A DNA stretch of 64,000 nt from Hyalella azteca (taxonomy: Eukaryota; Arthropoda; Malacostraca; Amphipoda; Hyalellidae): positions 124,418 to 188,417 of the forward strand of contig NW_025933462.1 in the NCBI RefSeq assembly GCF_000764305.2, in the 5' to 3' direction. Every line of letters begins with the position of its first letter. Positions within the stretch are counted from its first letter, which is position 1. The position numbers were made by a program, and so were the translations under genes. Positions 34,301-47,365 of the stretch are shown here, one piece after another. A model generated the notes under the pieces. That model did no database searches and was not told the DNA's origin. It saw only the letters and a program-made list of their open reading frames with translations.

Positions 34301-35368
34301 TTAGCTTCAGAAATCTCGGATATGATGTAATACTAATAGTCACCCAGCAAAAAAAAAAAGAAAATGTGTTCTTCTGAAGGAAGAAAATGTGTTCCTAGTT
34401 AGGAGGAGGGGCTACTTTTTTTGTAATGTGGTAGGACCAATATCAACAAAGAGACCGAGAATGACAGAGTTTATTTTGGGTGATTTTCTAAGCGAGATTT
34501 TTTAAAATAACAAAAAGAAAATTAAAATTATTCTGAGTCAACTTTTATTTTTGGATTTTGATGTTACCTAGACAGACGGCATTTCAAGCCATCCGCTGAA
34601 ATCACATGTCAAACGTAATAAGCCATTCGTCGTTTACATGTCATTCTCTTTTGATATCCTGTACCTAGAACAAAAATTATTAACTGTGCACCGATTAACT
34701 GTGCATGTAGCGCTTTATTGTACGATGCGATATTTCGATGCGCCGAGGCGTGATGGTTTGCATAGCTACGGTAATAGTTTTGAGGTGCTGCAGTATTTTT
34801 CCACGCTTCGGCTCCAACCCCGAAGCATGGATGATGGATACTATACCAAGGTATTTTAGATACCAAGATACCATACATATTCTTTGATGTTTCAACGGGC
34901 CTGATGTATAGTATTTCAAATCTTGGTTTCATGACAGTTGACCATGAGCGAGAGGCAGCCAAACGTGCCATCGGATCAACTACGTATAGGTAGGTTTCTT
35001 CGAAAATAATCTCTAGTACATCGGAACACATAGCTAATTTGAATGTGAAAGCTGGAAAAATACCTTAAGTTTACAGCGTCAATTAGGTAAAATTAAGATT
35101 TAATCTTGTCTGTGTCACTGCAATAATAGTGTGATAGGGAAGCGAAAAAGTGGCGAAAAGCTTATTAATAGGAGCTAATAAGCTCATCGCTCAAGTGGCC
35201 ACATCACTAAATTTTCTCAATCTTTAGAGCTTTTCTTAGGTTTATTTCAGTGCTATATAATACAGGAATAATCATTCCTTTCTCTAAATTTTTCCTCAAG
35301 CGCTTTAACTCGTTCATCACAATCTATTAATCTAACTTCTCAAAGTAGGCCTATATACAATTAGTTGT

Positions 35369-35763
35369 TGGTGTAATTCGGCAGAAGCTTTTCTTTTATG
35401 CAAGTTTAATTAAAGACCAGAGCCGGCTTTTTATCAATAATCTTCTTATTCTTTTTTTCAATAAGTCGAACAAAATTTCTTGCTGGCGCCGGGAGATCAA
35501 AAAGCAGGTTAACAAATTACATTTTAATGGATTGCGACGTTTCGAAAATACAATACCGGTATTCATTATCAAGCTGGTGAAGGTTTTGCTACATTTGAAA
35601 TATATGAAATTTGGAAATAACAGTAAGGTACTCTAGTATTATCCTGCTGATCTCTGATTTTTGATCTCCCGGCGCCAGCAAGAAATTTTGTTCAACTCAT
35701 TGAAAAAACGAATGAGAAGTTTATTAATAAAAAGCATGCTCTTGTCTTTAATCAAACTTGCAC
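35369..35763. mobile_element. 395 bp inverted-repeat element with 12 bp direct flanks
   Basis: ACAATTAGTTGT occurs directly at 35357-35368 and 35764-35775, as expected of a target-site duplication. Inside, arms of roughly 110 bp (about 35393-35505 and 35660-35763) are imperfect reverse complements sharing CTTGCTGGCGCCGGGAGATC. The 155-base loop contains GCGACGTTTCG and TTCATTATCAAG at 35534-35573. Read in reverse this resembles the hammerhead ribozyme region of Penelope-like elements, but with changed core bases. The class assignment is inference. Confidence 0.55.
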
Positions 35764-35775
35764 ACAATTAGTTGT

Positions 35776-38700
35776 ATGAACAAATGTATTTCAGAAATTA
35801 ATTGATATTTTCTTCTATCGTACGGAAAGGTATAATAGTTTAAGTAAATTTATGTTAAATGTTCTTCTTGTGAAAATAAGCTCTCTTACAAAGAACAGAC
35901 TTATTGGAGTCCTCTTATAAGAGAACGAAAAATAGTCCTTGTTTTGAAAGCTAGAGGTCACAGATGCAGCAATACTTCGCCGTATTAAAAACTGGAGAAT
36001 TTTTTTGGTCATCGCCTCTCTGAAGCGTTTATCTTTTTGCTTTTGACAGACAGAACAATTTGCTGTTCTTTTCTGTCGTGGTCGCGTTTTTTAGTCGCCT
36101 AAGCTCATGGAAAAGTTTGTTCAACAAATTTCACACCCTCTTCTATTTACACTTCAACTAAACTTGTTTCGTTGGGACGCATTGTATGAAGTAGTAAATG
36201 GAAGCATAGTCAGAGTAATTGTGAGAATTTGATGTAATACATATATTTTTAACCGATGCCCCTTCATATTAGCTGGACATTTATGTTTCGTTTAATTACA
36301 GGCATTGAAAGTAAGATACATTTCACAATTAATTTATAGATGGTATGCCCAACAGAGTAGAGGTCGAAATTTTTTTGCAACTGTCGTAAGCGATGGTTGC
36401 CATCCTTTAATTTTCGTTTAGAATATCTATTAGACGGAATAAATTTATAAATTATTATTAACAATAATTTACATGAATCGTTCTAGTGTGGTTGTACAAA
36501 AATCTTATTGCTTGGCGTAAATGTTGGCGAGCTGAGGTGACGACAGAGCTAAAGCTCTTGTGACGCGATCTCACCCTCCGCGATCTGTCTCAAGAGTCGG
36601 AGCATATCGGGTGACGCTCTACAGTGTAGCCTTTTCTATCGACGACTTGATGTGGTCAGAAACTTGAGACCTGAAACATGCGCCATTGGCCAAACAAGCT
36701 TTCAGCGTCCACCACAATAAATTGCCACGTTACAGATAAAATCTGGTCGGGAATACAATCCATAGATTCCCGGTTAGCGTTCTTGAACCGCAACGGGTGG
36801 TACGAACGTCTCTTGACAAGACACGGTCGGAAACTTGCGTTCCGCTATCAACTTTGCTGTCCATCAGCACCGCGGCACTGGATTGTCCCAAGCGTTTGCT
36901 ATTTTCAGACATACAAGCTATTCATGCATAGAATCAATGTTTTTAAGCTTACCTATAAGACAGCTTTAGAGCTCAACTGATTTTAAAAAAACCTTGTATG
37001 CACTTCGCTGGTTTAGCTATTTTTTGTGCATGTGGGAAGGTATTGAATCACTGCTGATACATTTTATTTTAACATACAAACTTGTACGTCGAAAATTTTC
37101 AAGCTATTGTACGAAGAAGAAGAGAACGTTTCCTGGTGTACTGATAATTTCTTTAATCGGGCGGATCGCAAGACCAGACGAATCGTTAATAAGTGAACTC
37201 TCGGCTTGATAAATAAAAAAAAATATTGTCGATAGCATCACAAGAGAGAGATTCGATCTTGAAGCTGCCTTTCCTTAATCCATGATTATTTGATTACGAT
37301 CAAAGTGATCCCAAAATTAGAATGACTCTAAGGACTAAAATTACCATCTTTTTAATTCAACTGAATTATATAGCATCATGGGTGGAATTCAATTAATTTC
37401 AAATTCATGGTCACCAAAATAAGAAAATGCATTTTAGATGCAAATTTTTAGATTATTTTTCGATTTACTTGCTTTTGCTAGTCATAGTCTGCTTTGAAAT
37501 ACATCCAGATCATAATTTAAAATTACTGCAGAAAATTACAGAACTTCGACTTTCTCCCTTTTTCGGTCCCTCAAAAATCTTAACCCAGTCTTATTTTGCA
37601 GCATGTAGAAATCGCATATAAAACTGGATTTGAATCGTTCACTCCTTTTGGCAAGTGGTAATTTACTAATGCATAAAATAGGCGAAAAGTCAGTGTAATT
37701 CTGATGAGGTTGGCAGTGTAATACAGGTTGGTTTGCTAAGAGGCTCGAGGCACTTGAGGCAGTCGAGGCAGTCAGCAGGAATTTAGGAGTAATAAAGGCA
37801 GTGCGAGATGGTAGCGCTGCGATAGCCTGGCGTTATGCATCCATGGTGAGGCGAAGCTTGCCTTCCTGCTTAATGGATTAGCTGATTGTAACTGATGCTC
37901 CCTTTAGATTGAGCTTCCATAAACTTCGAACCTCTTTCCTTAGAATTTAAGCCTCGGCACGTGCATATATGAATACAAAGCACGCGCTTCCAGATTAGCG
38001 TTTATTCTTTTGCTAGTTTACGAGGTCACATTCGTTCATTTCTGATCCGAGTTCGACCGCTCATCTCCATGACAGCGCATTAGTCGGTGAACCACATCAG
38101 CTCTTCCGTACCCAGTTGGAAATTTTTGCTGCCGTTGTGGTATTTATCAAGCTTGCCGCCTGTAAAGCGACTCAGATTTTCATTTGAGTAGCCCTAAAAA
38201 TACGAGTGTGTGGTCAAAATGTAGGTGCTGCTTAGGCAATTATATAGGAATTTAATGCCAATTATTTACTTGAAAGTTATATAATTGCCGCAACTTTGAG
38301 TTTGTTATACTTTTGGTTTGTATGTGCGCTATTTTCAATGTTAGAGCGTATCAAATACATATGTTAAGAGTTATTAGTAAATATGTAATTCTCGTGAAGT
38401 ATAATTCGTCCTGCCGTGTTCGTTGTCAGAATTTAGTCCTACAATGAGAATTGAATGCGTTGAGGTATTCACTAACGTCTTGAGGATTTAATTCAATTCA
38501 ATTGCCAATTAATTCGTGAGACTCAAAGCCGATCTTCAATTTTTTTGAATAATTATCGCAGCCACTAGAGGAAAAAATCTCATTTGAATGTCTTGAGTTG
38601 GTCCTAAGGGCTAACTTCAGTGATGCGGGGGACCCTCGAAAACTTCGATGATTGACCTGTCTTCGCTCTTTACACTGAAGGTCCTAAGATCATCTGCATA

Positions 38701-41700
38701 ATTTCGAGATCATTTTTACGCTGACCAGGCAGCGCGAATGGCACGTTCTTCCAAGCTAATGGTGTTTGAGTCCACAGCGGGGCACGTTCGTCTCTGCAAG
38801 TCATCCCTCTGCTGAATAATTGATGGGCAGTCTTCCTTTGCTTGGACTTAGAGTGCATGAAGACCATCGGTTGCGGTTAGACTTGGCCATCACTCAAGAG
38901 GAGCCGTGTCGGTAATCAGAGCGCTATCTAAATGACATTTAATGCACACAAGCTTATAAGATGCATGTCCTTCTCAAGAAGGTGTAATGACATCCTTCCC
39001 GTGTTCATATCCACCTGCAACGACTTACTTACGCTCTGCCGAGCCTAGAGTTCCTAGAAGTGCCTTGATGGCTATCTTGATCTTTATTCTTACTCTTGGT
39101 TTAGATAGGATCTCGATGCGTCACTTTCTTGTGGGGAGAGGCTTGGTTTAGCATTCATGTCTGCATGATTATTGTGATGGCATTCTCTTTCAATGTATGA
39201 CGGACGAGCTGTCCTCACTTTCATCACAGAAATGAGAAACACTCAATTGAAGCGTTGCCAAATAAAACGTTTGATTAAATTACGAAGGAGTTAATGAGAT
39301 GTAGCGTGATGATCGTCAATCTCATTAGAGCATTTCATGAACGGCTCGATATTTTATTGCGTTTCAAACGAACAACTTATTCGAATTTGTTTGTTATTTA
39401 CTAATAAGGTTTAATTTTATAATTGCATCCTGAATGCATTATTATCCGAACGAAGTTCTTGCAATGAAGCTGCTCCTCGATTTCACCAGCACTACCCGAG
39501 GTAACGTAATTACATTTCTTTACAAATTTCCAGTTCGTCCAGGATTTGTGGATAATCTCGTCAGAATTCCATGAGCTACGAACGAATCATCACAAATTTC
39601 CCGTACCCAGGCCAAGCGTCCGTATAAAGTATGAACATGCATTCAAGATTGAGTGCTGCTTCTACAGGCTTCTATTTCTTCGACGGCCTTATCGGGGATT
39701 TTTGCAGGCGTCCGCTGGGATATCATTAGCACGACACTGGGTAGGGTGTCGGAAATTAGGTTCTTAATGTTAACACAAAACCTTTCATCGCTATCGAGCT
39801 GAGCCTTCAGCAACACTCCTGGTCTGCTACGACGCATGAGTGATGATGTTCGAGTATCGATATCTCCGAGCCTCTTGATACCAAGACGCACTTTATACAC
39901 TTCAATGATGGATCTCCAACATCGATCCTTCATATTACTTGAGTGCGTAGGCGCACTTATCGCGCTTGCTTTGCTCATACAAAAAGTGCCGCCTGCTAAA
40001 CGTATGCCAATTCATTCAAAAACTTAAATCATTGATTGAGATGCAATCTGCACATAAACAGTTTCATCATAACCCCATTCGTCAAATATTCCTATCAAAT
40101 TGAGAGGTATTCATTTGCAAGTGACTTAGGCTAGTACATTGAAGCGATCAAATCATTACTGATTAATCTTATCAAGAAATTAAGAATATTAGTAATCCTG
40201 CAATGGGCTCGGAGGAAGGATTAATTTGTGATGGATGAACTGAAGAGTTCCGTATGTTCAAGATTAGGAGAGAACGCTGTAACTTTTACCTTAAATGTCT
40301 GTGCATAATGAAGTGCTTAATGTTAGGTGCCGAATTGTTCAGGTATAGGGCATGATTTCTATACATGCATGCAAGTAAGTAATGAGACATTAGTTGATTA
40401 TTCAGAAATTGACTTTCAAAGACCAAGATAAATTTACTTGCAATATAAATAAGATATATCGGTAAAAGGGATGTTTGTTTTGTGTTTCGTTCTACTGCAA
40501 AAATTGAGCAAAGAATTAAAATCTAGTAATGTGGTACATCGAAGGCATCAAAATTTCGGAGAAGAATCTCGCGGTTAAGAAAACAACGTTATTGAATGAT
40601 TTTAAAACAAACAACATTCCTTGATACCAAGATACACAACACAGCCTTTACCAATACTTTCATTTCAACACGGAACTTAATTATTAAACAATAATGCAAG
40701 ATTTCGTGATAACTGCTGGAAAATCTGTTCGTTGTTCACAGTAATTAGGTGGCTCGGTTAATTGTGACAAGATCGATCGATCTTACGACACAACAGCAAA
40801 CCGAGGGACGAACCACGCTGGTCGTGACGAATTTCAACGTAGCCTTGCATGCCCCACGCTTGCTGTACAGCCGCCACTACGCCCCTTCCTCGACTATGTT
40901 GTGTGACCACACGTTAACTTACCCTCTATTTGCGCTGAGTTTATTAATTCTTATCGCCATCCATCACTGTTAACGTAGATCTATTGTCGGACGCGGGCAG
41001 ACTGAAAGGGACTTTGTCAGGGCGAACGGAGGTTCGCAACATACGATCTTGTTTAACATCACCGATAGATGGATGACTGCTTCAACTTCTTCCAGGTTTT
41101 GGAGTAACCAGCACTTAATTGAAATTAGCTTGAAGAAGAAAAGACGCACCTTATCGTTCTTTCAAAAGACGCCTCTCATCTCTCAGCTGAACAAAGAACA
41201 ATCAACTCTTATTTTGAGTGGCTCGCTAAACTGGAATCAAGGAGAAGCTACCTTCGCAAAAACATGTTTTCCGAGGGCTTGGAAATTTGCCCGTATTGGG
41301 CTGGAATGAAGCTCAAATTAAACGTTTCTTGCTAGCGATACCAGAAATTTTTGAGAAAAAATATCTTGAGCACACGCTGTTAGTGTCTCGTTGTAATTTT
41401 ACTGCAGCTGAATTTCATTAAACCTGCAGCCGCTAATATGAAAACATTAATGTACCGCGGCACAGCGAGACGCATTGACAAACGAGGTGCACAAATTAAC
41501 TTTCGGAGTTCAACGGCTTTGCAATTCTCCAGTCTCAAGCAAAGGCTTTCAAATCAATCGAGGTTCGAATTCCTGAGTAGCTTCATTAAAAATCATAGGC
41601 AGAATAATAGTGGCCATCCAAGTATGAAATATTTTTCCTGCGAAAATTTTAATAATAGATTATGGATGCCTCTGAGCTTAGATATCCGAAAAGGGTCACC

Positions 41701-42122
41701 TCGGCGACCAGGCTTATCAGGTCCGACTGATGACACGTCGCTCGAGGTGAGAAGACGACGCTGCTCCTCTGCCTCCAGAATTCCTTTATTACAGGACCTT
41801 ATTAGTTATTCGTGAACGTGGGATGCGTGGTCAAGGTGCGAGGTCAACGAGGTTCTCTCATGTAGAGAGGTCCATTCTTATAACCTTACCCGTTTCGAAA
41901 TTGAAGTTGTTTCAGCAACATTTTTTCGACGGCCACTTCGGAATTGTCTGTGATTTTTGTCGGGGCCGATTTGCCATGCCTGGCCAATTGCTGGCCAACC
42001 TATTGCCTCCGATAAGGCGTCTATTAATATCCGTAAGCTTCTACTGCTCAAGGCAAGAAGAATTGCACTATTAGTCTAGCTCTCCTCCAAGGGAAGAATT
42101 GGAATCACTTCCTGTGTTTTGC
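35776..42122. other. Gene-poor region
   Basis: I found no exon chain or recognisable domain. Open frames are short, overlap on both strands and have ordinary base composition. The one exception is a possible decayed LINE ORF1 segment at 39643-39978. Splice-like signals occur at background density. Confidence 0.4.
39643..39978 (-). pseudogene. Possible decayed LINE ORF1-like fragment
   Basis: The 111-codon minus strand frame contains IKRLGDIDTRTSS, then RRSRPGVLLKAQLDSDERF, then ISQRTPAKI. A RLG core followed by a basic RP-[LIV]-L strand and a later RTPA is reminiscent of nucleic-acid-binding ORF1 proteins of some invertebrate LINEs. There is no start context, neighbouring reverse transcriptase or poly(A) tail. 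It may be a chance frame. Confidence 0.25.
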
Positions 42123-42390
42123 AAGACTGGCTCATAATCACAGTGCAGACCTTGATAGAATGGGAGGTGAAGACTGGCTCATAATCACTGTGCAGACCTT
42201 GATAGAATGGGAGGTGAAGACTGGCTCATAATCACTGTGCAGACCTCGATAGAATGAGAGGTGAAGACTGGCTCATAATCACTGTGCAGACCTTGATAGA
42301 ATGAGAGGTGAAGACTGGCTCATAATCATTGCGCAGACCTCGATAGAATGAGAGGCGAAGACTGGCTCATAATCACTGTGCAGACCTCAT
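42123..42390 (+). repeat. 47 bp minisatellite, about six copies
   Basis: Unit starts at 42123, 42170 and 42217 give a 47 bp period. The unit begins AAGACTGGCTCATAATCACT and contains GCAGACCTTGATAGAATG. Copies differ at one to three bases. Confidence 0.95.
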
Positions 42391-43737
42391 ATAAGCTGAC
42401 TGGCTTTTAATCGCAGTCCTGCTGAGTTAGCATAAGAAGTGAGCAAGTTTTTCATCCACCAACTTTTACTGTTGAATCATTCAAATCATCGTATTTTATT
42501 TGCACTCTTCGAAAACGCACTCCTGCTATTAACATCAGAGTCGTATCAATAAATACAAGAAGAAATTAAATACTAGGAGAAAAATTTTTTTATTGTGAAA
42601 CATGTAATTGATTATTGAACTTAATTTAATTGATTATTGAACCCTGATAACTATATAACTGGGTATTGATCTTAATTAGAATCAACGGCATTCGTCGTTA
42701 TTTATCAGATATTTTGGCAAAACAATTCGTTCTGACTTATGCTTGTTTAACAACCTGTGTTGGGATCGGCGTCTGAAAGTTTTCCTAATTTTTTCTGATA
42801 GATATCATTTACAAGTCAACTAACGTAAGCCAGCAGGAAGCAGCAGGCCTGGCTTCCAATTTGAACCACGTTGCTCGACCAGGTTATCTCTGCAGTGCTT
42901 AAAGAAAGATTTGCATCTAAATAAGTTTGTTCCTAAGATGTTCACGAGCTACGGTACTTCGCTTCGACGTTTGTCCTGGGCATCATGTACTCAAATAAAG
43001 AAATGATACTCTGTACAAATATCTAAGCAAATAGTGCTCCGCGTTTGCTCTCTGCTCGAGATTTGGGTAAGGAAATGTGTCACTAATTTGACAATAAGAC
43101 TAATATATTGTCCCTAAATAAAACGACCAATAGGAAAATATTCATTTTTCTGATTTAGGGAATTGTGGATTTCTTTGACTTCATAAGCTGTGTCCGCTCA
43201 ACTTAGATACGATAAAAAGATTCCGTCTGGTCATTATTCTTTTTGTGGCTCAGTATAAAGCATGACAAATTCATCTCTTTGCTATAGTGCGACTATTGTG
43301 CTATTTCGTAGCTGCGAAGTCTATTCAACCACGTGCCGTGGCCCTCAAATTAGGTGTAGTGGTGCTCATCAATATCCAGACGTAATTCAAGCCCCCATAA
43401 TAAACTTAGGCGACATTAGAAAGCAATTTTTCACATTGAGATGTTACTTGCATAATGATATGCTTTGCTTACAACGCCATCACCCACCGCGGGATAAAGG
43501 AAAGGGCTCGTGAATTACGGCAAAGCCAGGAACTTTGAAGCCTAGTCGCTCATGTGTCCGCTTTGTACACACCGGCAACCATTTTATTGCGTGTTATTTG
43601 CGCGCAATATTGGGCAATTAGGGTAACAAAGAACTCATGCAAAGGTTGGCCATATCTCACGGAACACCCTGCGTGTTTTATGACGTTCTTCGTACCGTCG
43701 TATAGTATTTATAGAGCCATCTTCCCCTGTTGCACAA

Positions 43738-43985
43738 TGGTATTCTGGATACGACATGTCTCATTTGGTATTCTGGATACGACATGTCTCATTTGGTATT
43801 CTGGATACGGTATGTCTCATTTGGTATTCTGGATACTACATGTCTCATTTAGCATTATGGATACGCTATGTCTCATTTGGTATTCGGGATACTGTATGTC
43901 TCATTTGGTATTCTGGATACAACATGTCTCTTTTGGTATTCCGGATACATGTCTTATTTGGTATTCTGGATACATGTCTCATTTC
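43738..43985 (+). repeat. 28 bp minisatellite, about nine copies
   Basis: The unit is close to GGTATTCTGGATACGACATG followed by TCTCATTT. Starts near 43741, 43769 and 43797 give the 28 bp period, and the last units are shortened to about 25. More than one frame stays open across the array, which accounts for the apparent open frame at 43554-44066. Confidence 0.95.
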
Positions 43986-45144
43986 GTTGCGTTGCTAAGC
44001 TCTCATCCAAATTTTGAATTTCTGTGGATCGTCGGAACATATGAGTCATACATTGATATATCCTAATATTTATATAATTACGGGCGAAATATGATGCTTA
44101 TGGTATTTACTTGATTTCTATGTGATACTATATTTTTTCGGCTGTTGAAATGTGGTTCTATATGGCACTGATACTTAGACATCTTGTACCTGAACTTTCC
44201 GATCAATCGCACTAAGAATAGATCGTAGCTCTGATCCACCCAATCGCTGCTCGATCTCAACCCGCGTGATCTATGGAGCTGAACTCTGCAGGGAGGGTTG
44301 GCTTGTACAAAATTTAATGCTGCACGAGTGAAGATCTCAGTGAATGTTTACTCATAAATTGTTATGTTAACGCTTTGGTAATGAAGTAAATGCAGACGAT
44401 AAGCCAAGTATTAAAATATGAACTGTGATCACTTGCAGGATCATTTGTTTGCTCATGTCAACTTTAAATCATTTAAAAAAATTTTGTTTCTTGGCCATAA
44501 CAGTTTTTAAAGGAAATTATTTATTCTAGTCAGCTAGTTTAATATTAATCTCGAATCCCAAATAAACCAAGCAGATTTGGTCAGCTAATCAATTATCATG
44601 AATTATTATTATTCTACGAAGCGATAATCACGGTGTCTGGTTGAAACGAACTTCGAAAAAACACTGAATTCAAAAGTAAAAATTTTCATCGCTTTATACC
44701 AAATTAGGTTGCAAGTTGGTGAATTTTCTCGTGTTTTTTCAACCCCTTATTTCACTCATAACATCACATACTAATTTCTACAGAATTAAATTTTCTTATA
44801 TTCGATTCGCTATGCATTCGTATGCATTACAGAGGTTAAGGTTTTTTTCTTTATCTGAAAGCAGAGCAACTTTTGACTATCAACTAATTGATTATTAACT
44901 AATCGAAACGGGTGAAAAGACGAGACATTATCTCACACAATTCAAACTGCGGCCATGAGTCAACTTAGGTCGTCATTTGAGTGGCCAGCAATAGTCCACC
45001 CAAAACACGTAAGGTAAGCAGCAAGAGCCTGCCGTGCACCGACCAGAGACGTAATATCAAGAATAGTTACGAGTCCGTAACCCCGTCATCCAATCACTGA
45101 CGGATTCTCAAGCTAAACCCGCCAATCTTAGACGAGATATCAGC
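43986..45144. other. No gene seen
   Basis: Ordinary AT-rich sequence with no repeat, coding pattern or RNA gene that I can support. Confidence 0.4.
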
Positions 45145-45473
45145 CGCTATGTGTACTTCGGCCGCTACGTGTACTTGTGCCGCTACGTGTGGCTACGTGT
45201 ACTTCGGTCGCTACGTGTACTTAGATCGCCATGTGTACTTTGGCCGCTAAGTGTACTTCAGCCGATATGTGTACTTCAGCCGCTATTTGTACTTCGGCCG
45301 CTACGTGTACTTCGGCCGCTACGTGTACTGCGACCGCTGAGTATATTTCGGTCGCTACGTGTACTTCGACCGCTACATGTACTTTAACCGCTACGCGTAC
45401 TTCAGCCGCTTTTTGTACTTTGGCCGCTTTTTGTACTTCGGCCGCTACGTGTACTTCGGCCGCTACGTGTACT
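45145..45473 (+). repeat. 18 bp minisatellite
   Basis: About eighteen units of GCCGCTACGTGTACTTCG with substitutions. Since 18 is a multiple of three, each frame encodes its own six-residue cycle and two frames stay open. I do not regard these as genes. Confidence 0.95.
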
Positions 45474-46307
45474 CAAGCGAGTGTTATTAGTACGGCCCAT
45501 GACAGGACCTTACCGGTTCACAGCTCAGCGCTATCCCTTCGATCGTGTGCGGCAATCAGCGCGCAATAGACGAGCGTTGCAATTTTCTAGCGGCCGTTTT
45601 ACTTAAACGCTCGACCGTTCGCTCTTCGAAAAACATGCGTTTCGACGAATATTCTTCTCACCACAACTCCATTACTTAAGAAGATAAAGGCGAAATTGCA
45701 CACCTCAACGGAACTAACCACACCGAGAAGCAATTTAAACGTACGCAAGCTATTCGCTGGACTATTGTATGGAATCCGATAGCATCCAGGGGATCTCATT
45801 GCCTTGTGAGAAATGCGCGCTAACTCTTGATTCCACGAGTGCTTCTTGGTCGATCTTGTTTCTTGAGCAAACAAAAACAGTGATAGCTGAATTTTGCCCA
45901 AGTACAGACTAACGCATATCGATCGAATAATGTGCGAATTGGTAGTAATCGCTCCAAATTACCAGGATTATGTTCCGAATTTCGAAGTTGGAATCTTCTG
46001 TGAATAACGATCCTGATAAGTTTACTGCGGGTACCCAACAATGAATTTTTTGAGTCGATGTGCACAATACAGCAAGATGTTTGGGTAGGAGCATTTTAGC
46101 GCTCGTGTATTACACGTTAACAATGAGTTGTAAGGTGTGTAGCCAATTCTAATGAACGGCTTTCGATATATGGAGAACGTGTATGTATTCTATAGACGTC
46201 GGTGAAATATCATTTAACGTATTCAGTCTTCAAAAATAAGGAAAATTATCATTGCATGTGAGATATTTATTCTGAAAGCAAACGAGCCAATAATTAATAA
46301 TTAATAA

Positions 46308-47365
46308 CATATTTTCTGTCAATCACAATTCCGGTAATGGTCGTAGGAATGTTTTTAGGATTTACTAATAAATAATTTTTAATGAAATATAATAAGAAAT
46401 TTTACTATATTAAAACTGACTTTTTTCTAATGTTAAGATGGGTGAAGCATTTAATTACCGAACGTCGGAAGTATATGAAGCATTTTGAATCTCGTATATT
46501 TTTTCAAATGATATAATTTTGGTTTCTGACATAATTTTTTATTCTAGTCTCACTTTTATGGCTGAAAAATGGCTACTGATGCATGAACACATTAAAATAA
46601 ATTTTCATTTCCAAAATGATGTTTTCGTTTGGGCGTAAAATGACAATTTAGACGTGTTCAATTGCTCCAAAGTTGAAGTAAAATTGTAAACGCGTTCAAA
46701 TTGCTCCCAAGCCTGATGTTGTTGAACTTTCCCAACATCGTCTCACTAAGATGTGGCGGACGCTATAGATTTGAAGCATCTCAAAATAAATTTTCTCCTT
46801 TGAAGCTACTTACGCATAGTTTCTACACATGAGTACGTCTTACACAACATATTTTCTTTCAATCACAATTCAGGTAATGATCGTAAGAATGTTTTTAGGA
46901 TACACTAATAAAGAATTTTTAATGAAATATAATCATAAATTTTACTCTATTGAAACTGACTTTTTCTAATGCTAAGATGGGTGAAGCATTTAATAACCGA
47001 AATTCGGAAGCATACGAAGCATTTTGAATCTCATGTATTTTTCAAATGATATCAATTTGGTTTCTAACATAATTTTTCATATAGTCTCACTTTTTTGGCT
47101 GAAAAATGGCTACGGATACATGAAAACTTTAAAATAAATTTTCATATCCAAAATGATATTTACGTTTGGACGTATAATGAAAATTTAAACGTGTTCAAAA
47201 TGCTCTCAAGTTGAAGCTTAGCCTGATGTTGTTGAACTTTCCCGACATCGTCTCACTCATGCAGATGTGGCGGACGCTATAGATTTGAGGCTTCTCAAAA
47301 CAAATTTTCTTCTTTAAAGCTACTTACGCATAATTTCTACACATGAGTACGTCTTACATAAAGCC
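46308..47365 (+). repeat. Tandem duplication of about 0.54 kb
   Basis: Copy 1 (46308-46846) and copy 2 (46847-47365) both begin ACATATTTTCT and contain GAATGTTTTTAGGAT, TAAGATGGGTGAAGCATTTA and CATGAGTACGTCTTACA. They show roughly one difference per ten bases by eye, so the duplication is not recent. No coding function is apparent. Confidence 0.9.

Larger units (their letters stand above)
31673..34815 (+). repeat. Diverged tandem duplication, copy B
   Basis: This is the counterpart of copy A. It carries extra sequence at 32007-32705, with a SINE body and a 114 bp MITE, and a 733 bp insertion at 33568-34300. The remaining blocks align in order with 29689-31513. Confidence 0.9.

Noticed and set aside
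41438..41815. 125-codon + strand frame in the gene-poor region
   Set aside because: No domain, biased composition or partner exon. Frames of similar length lie on both strands nearby.
43554..44066. 170-codon open frame
   Set aside because: Most of it is a 28 bp minisatellite open in several frames. There is no conserved domain and no splice structure.
45151..45569. Overlapping open frames with six-residue repeats
   Set aside because: They are products of the 18 bp minisatellite, since two frames are open at once. Nothing marks one as coding.
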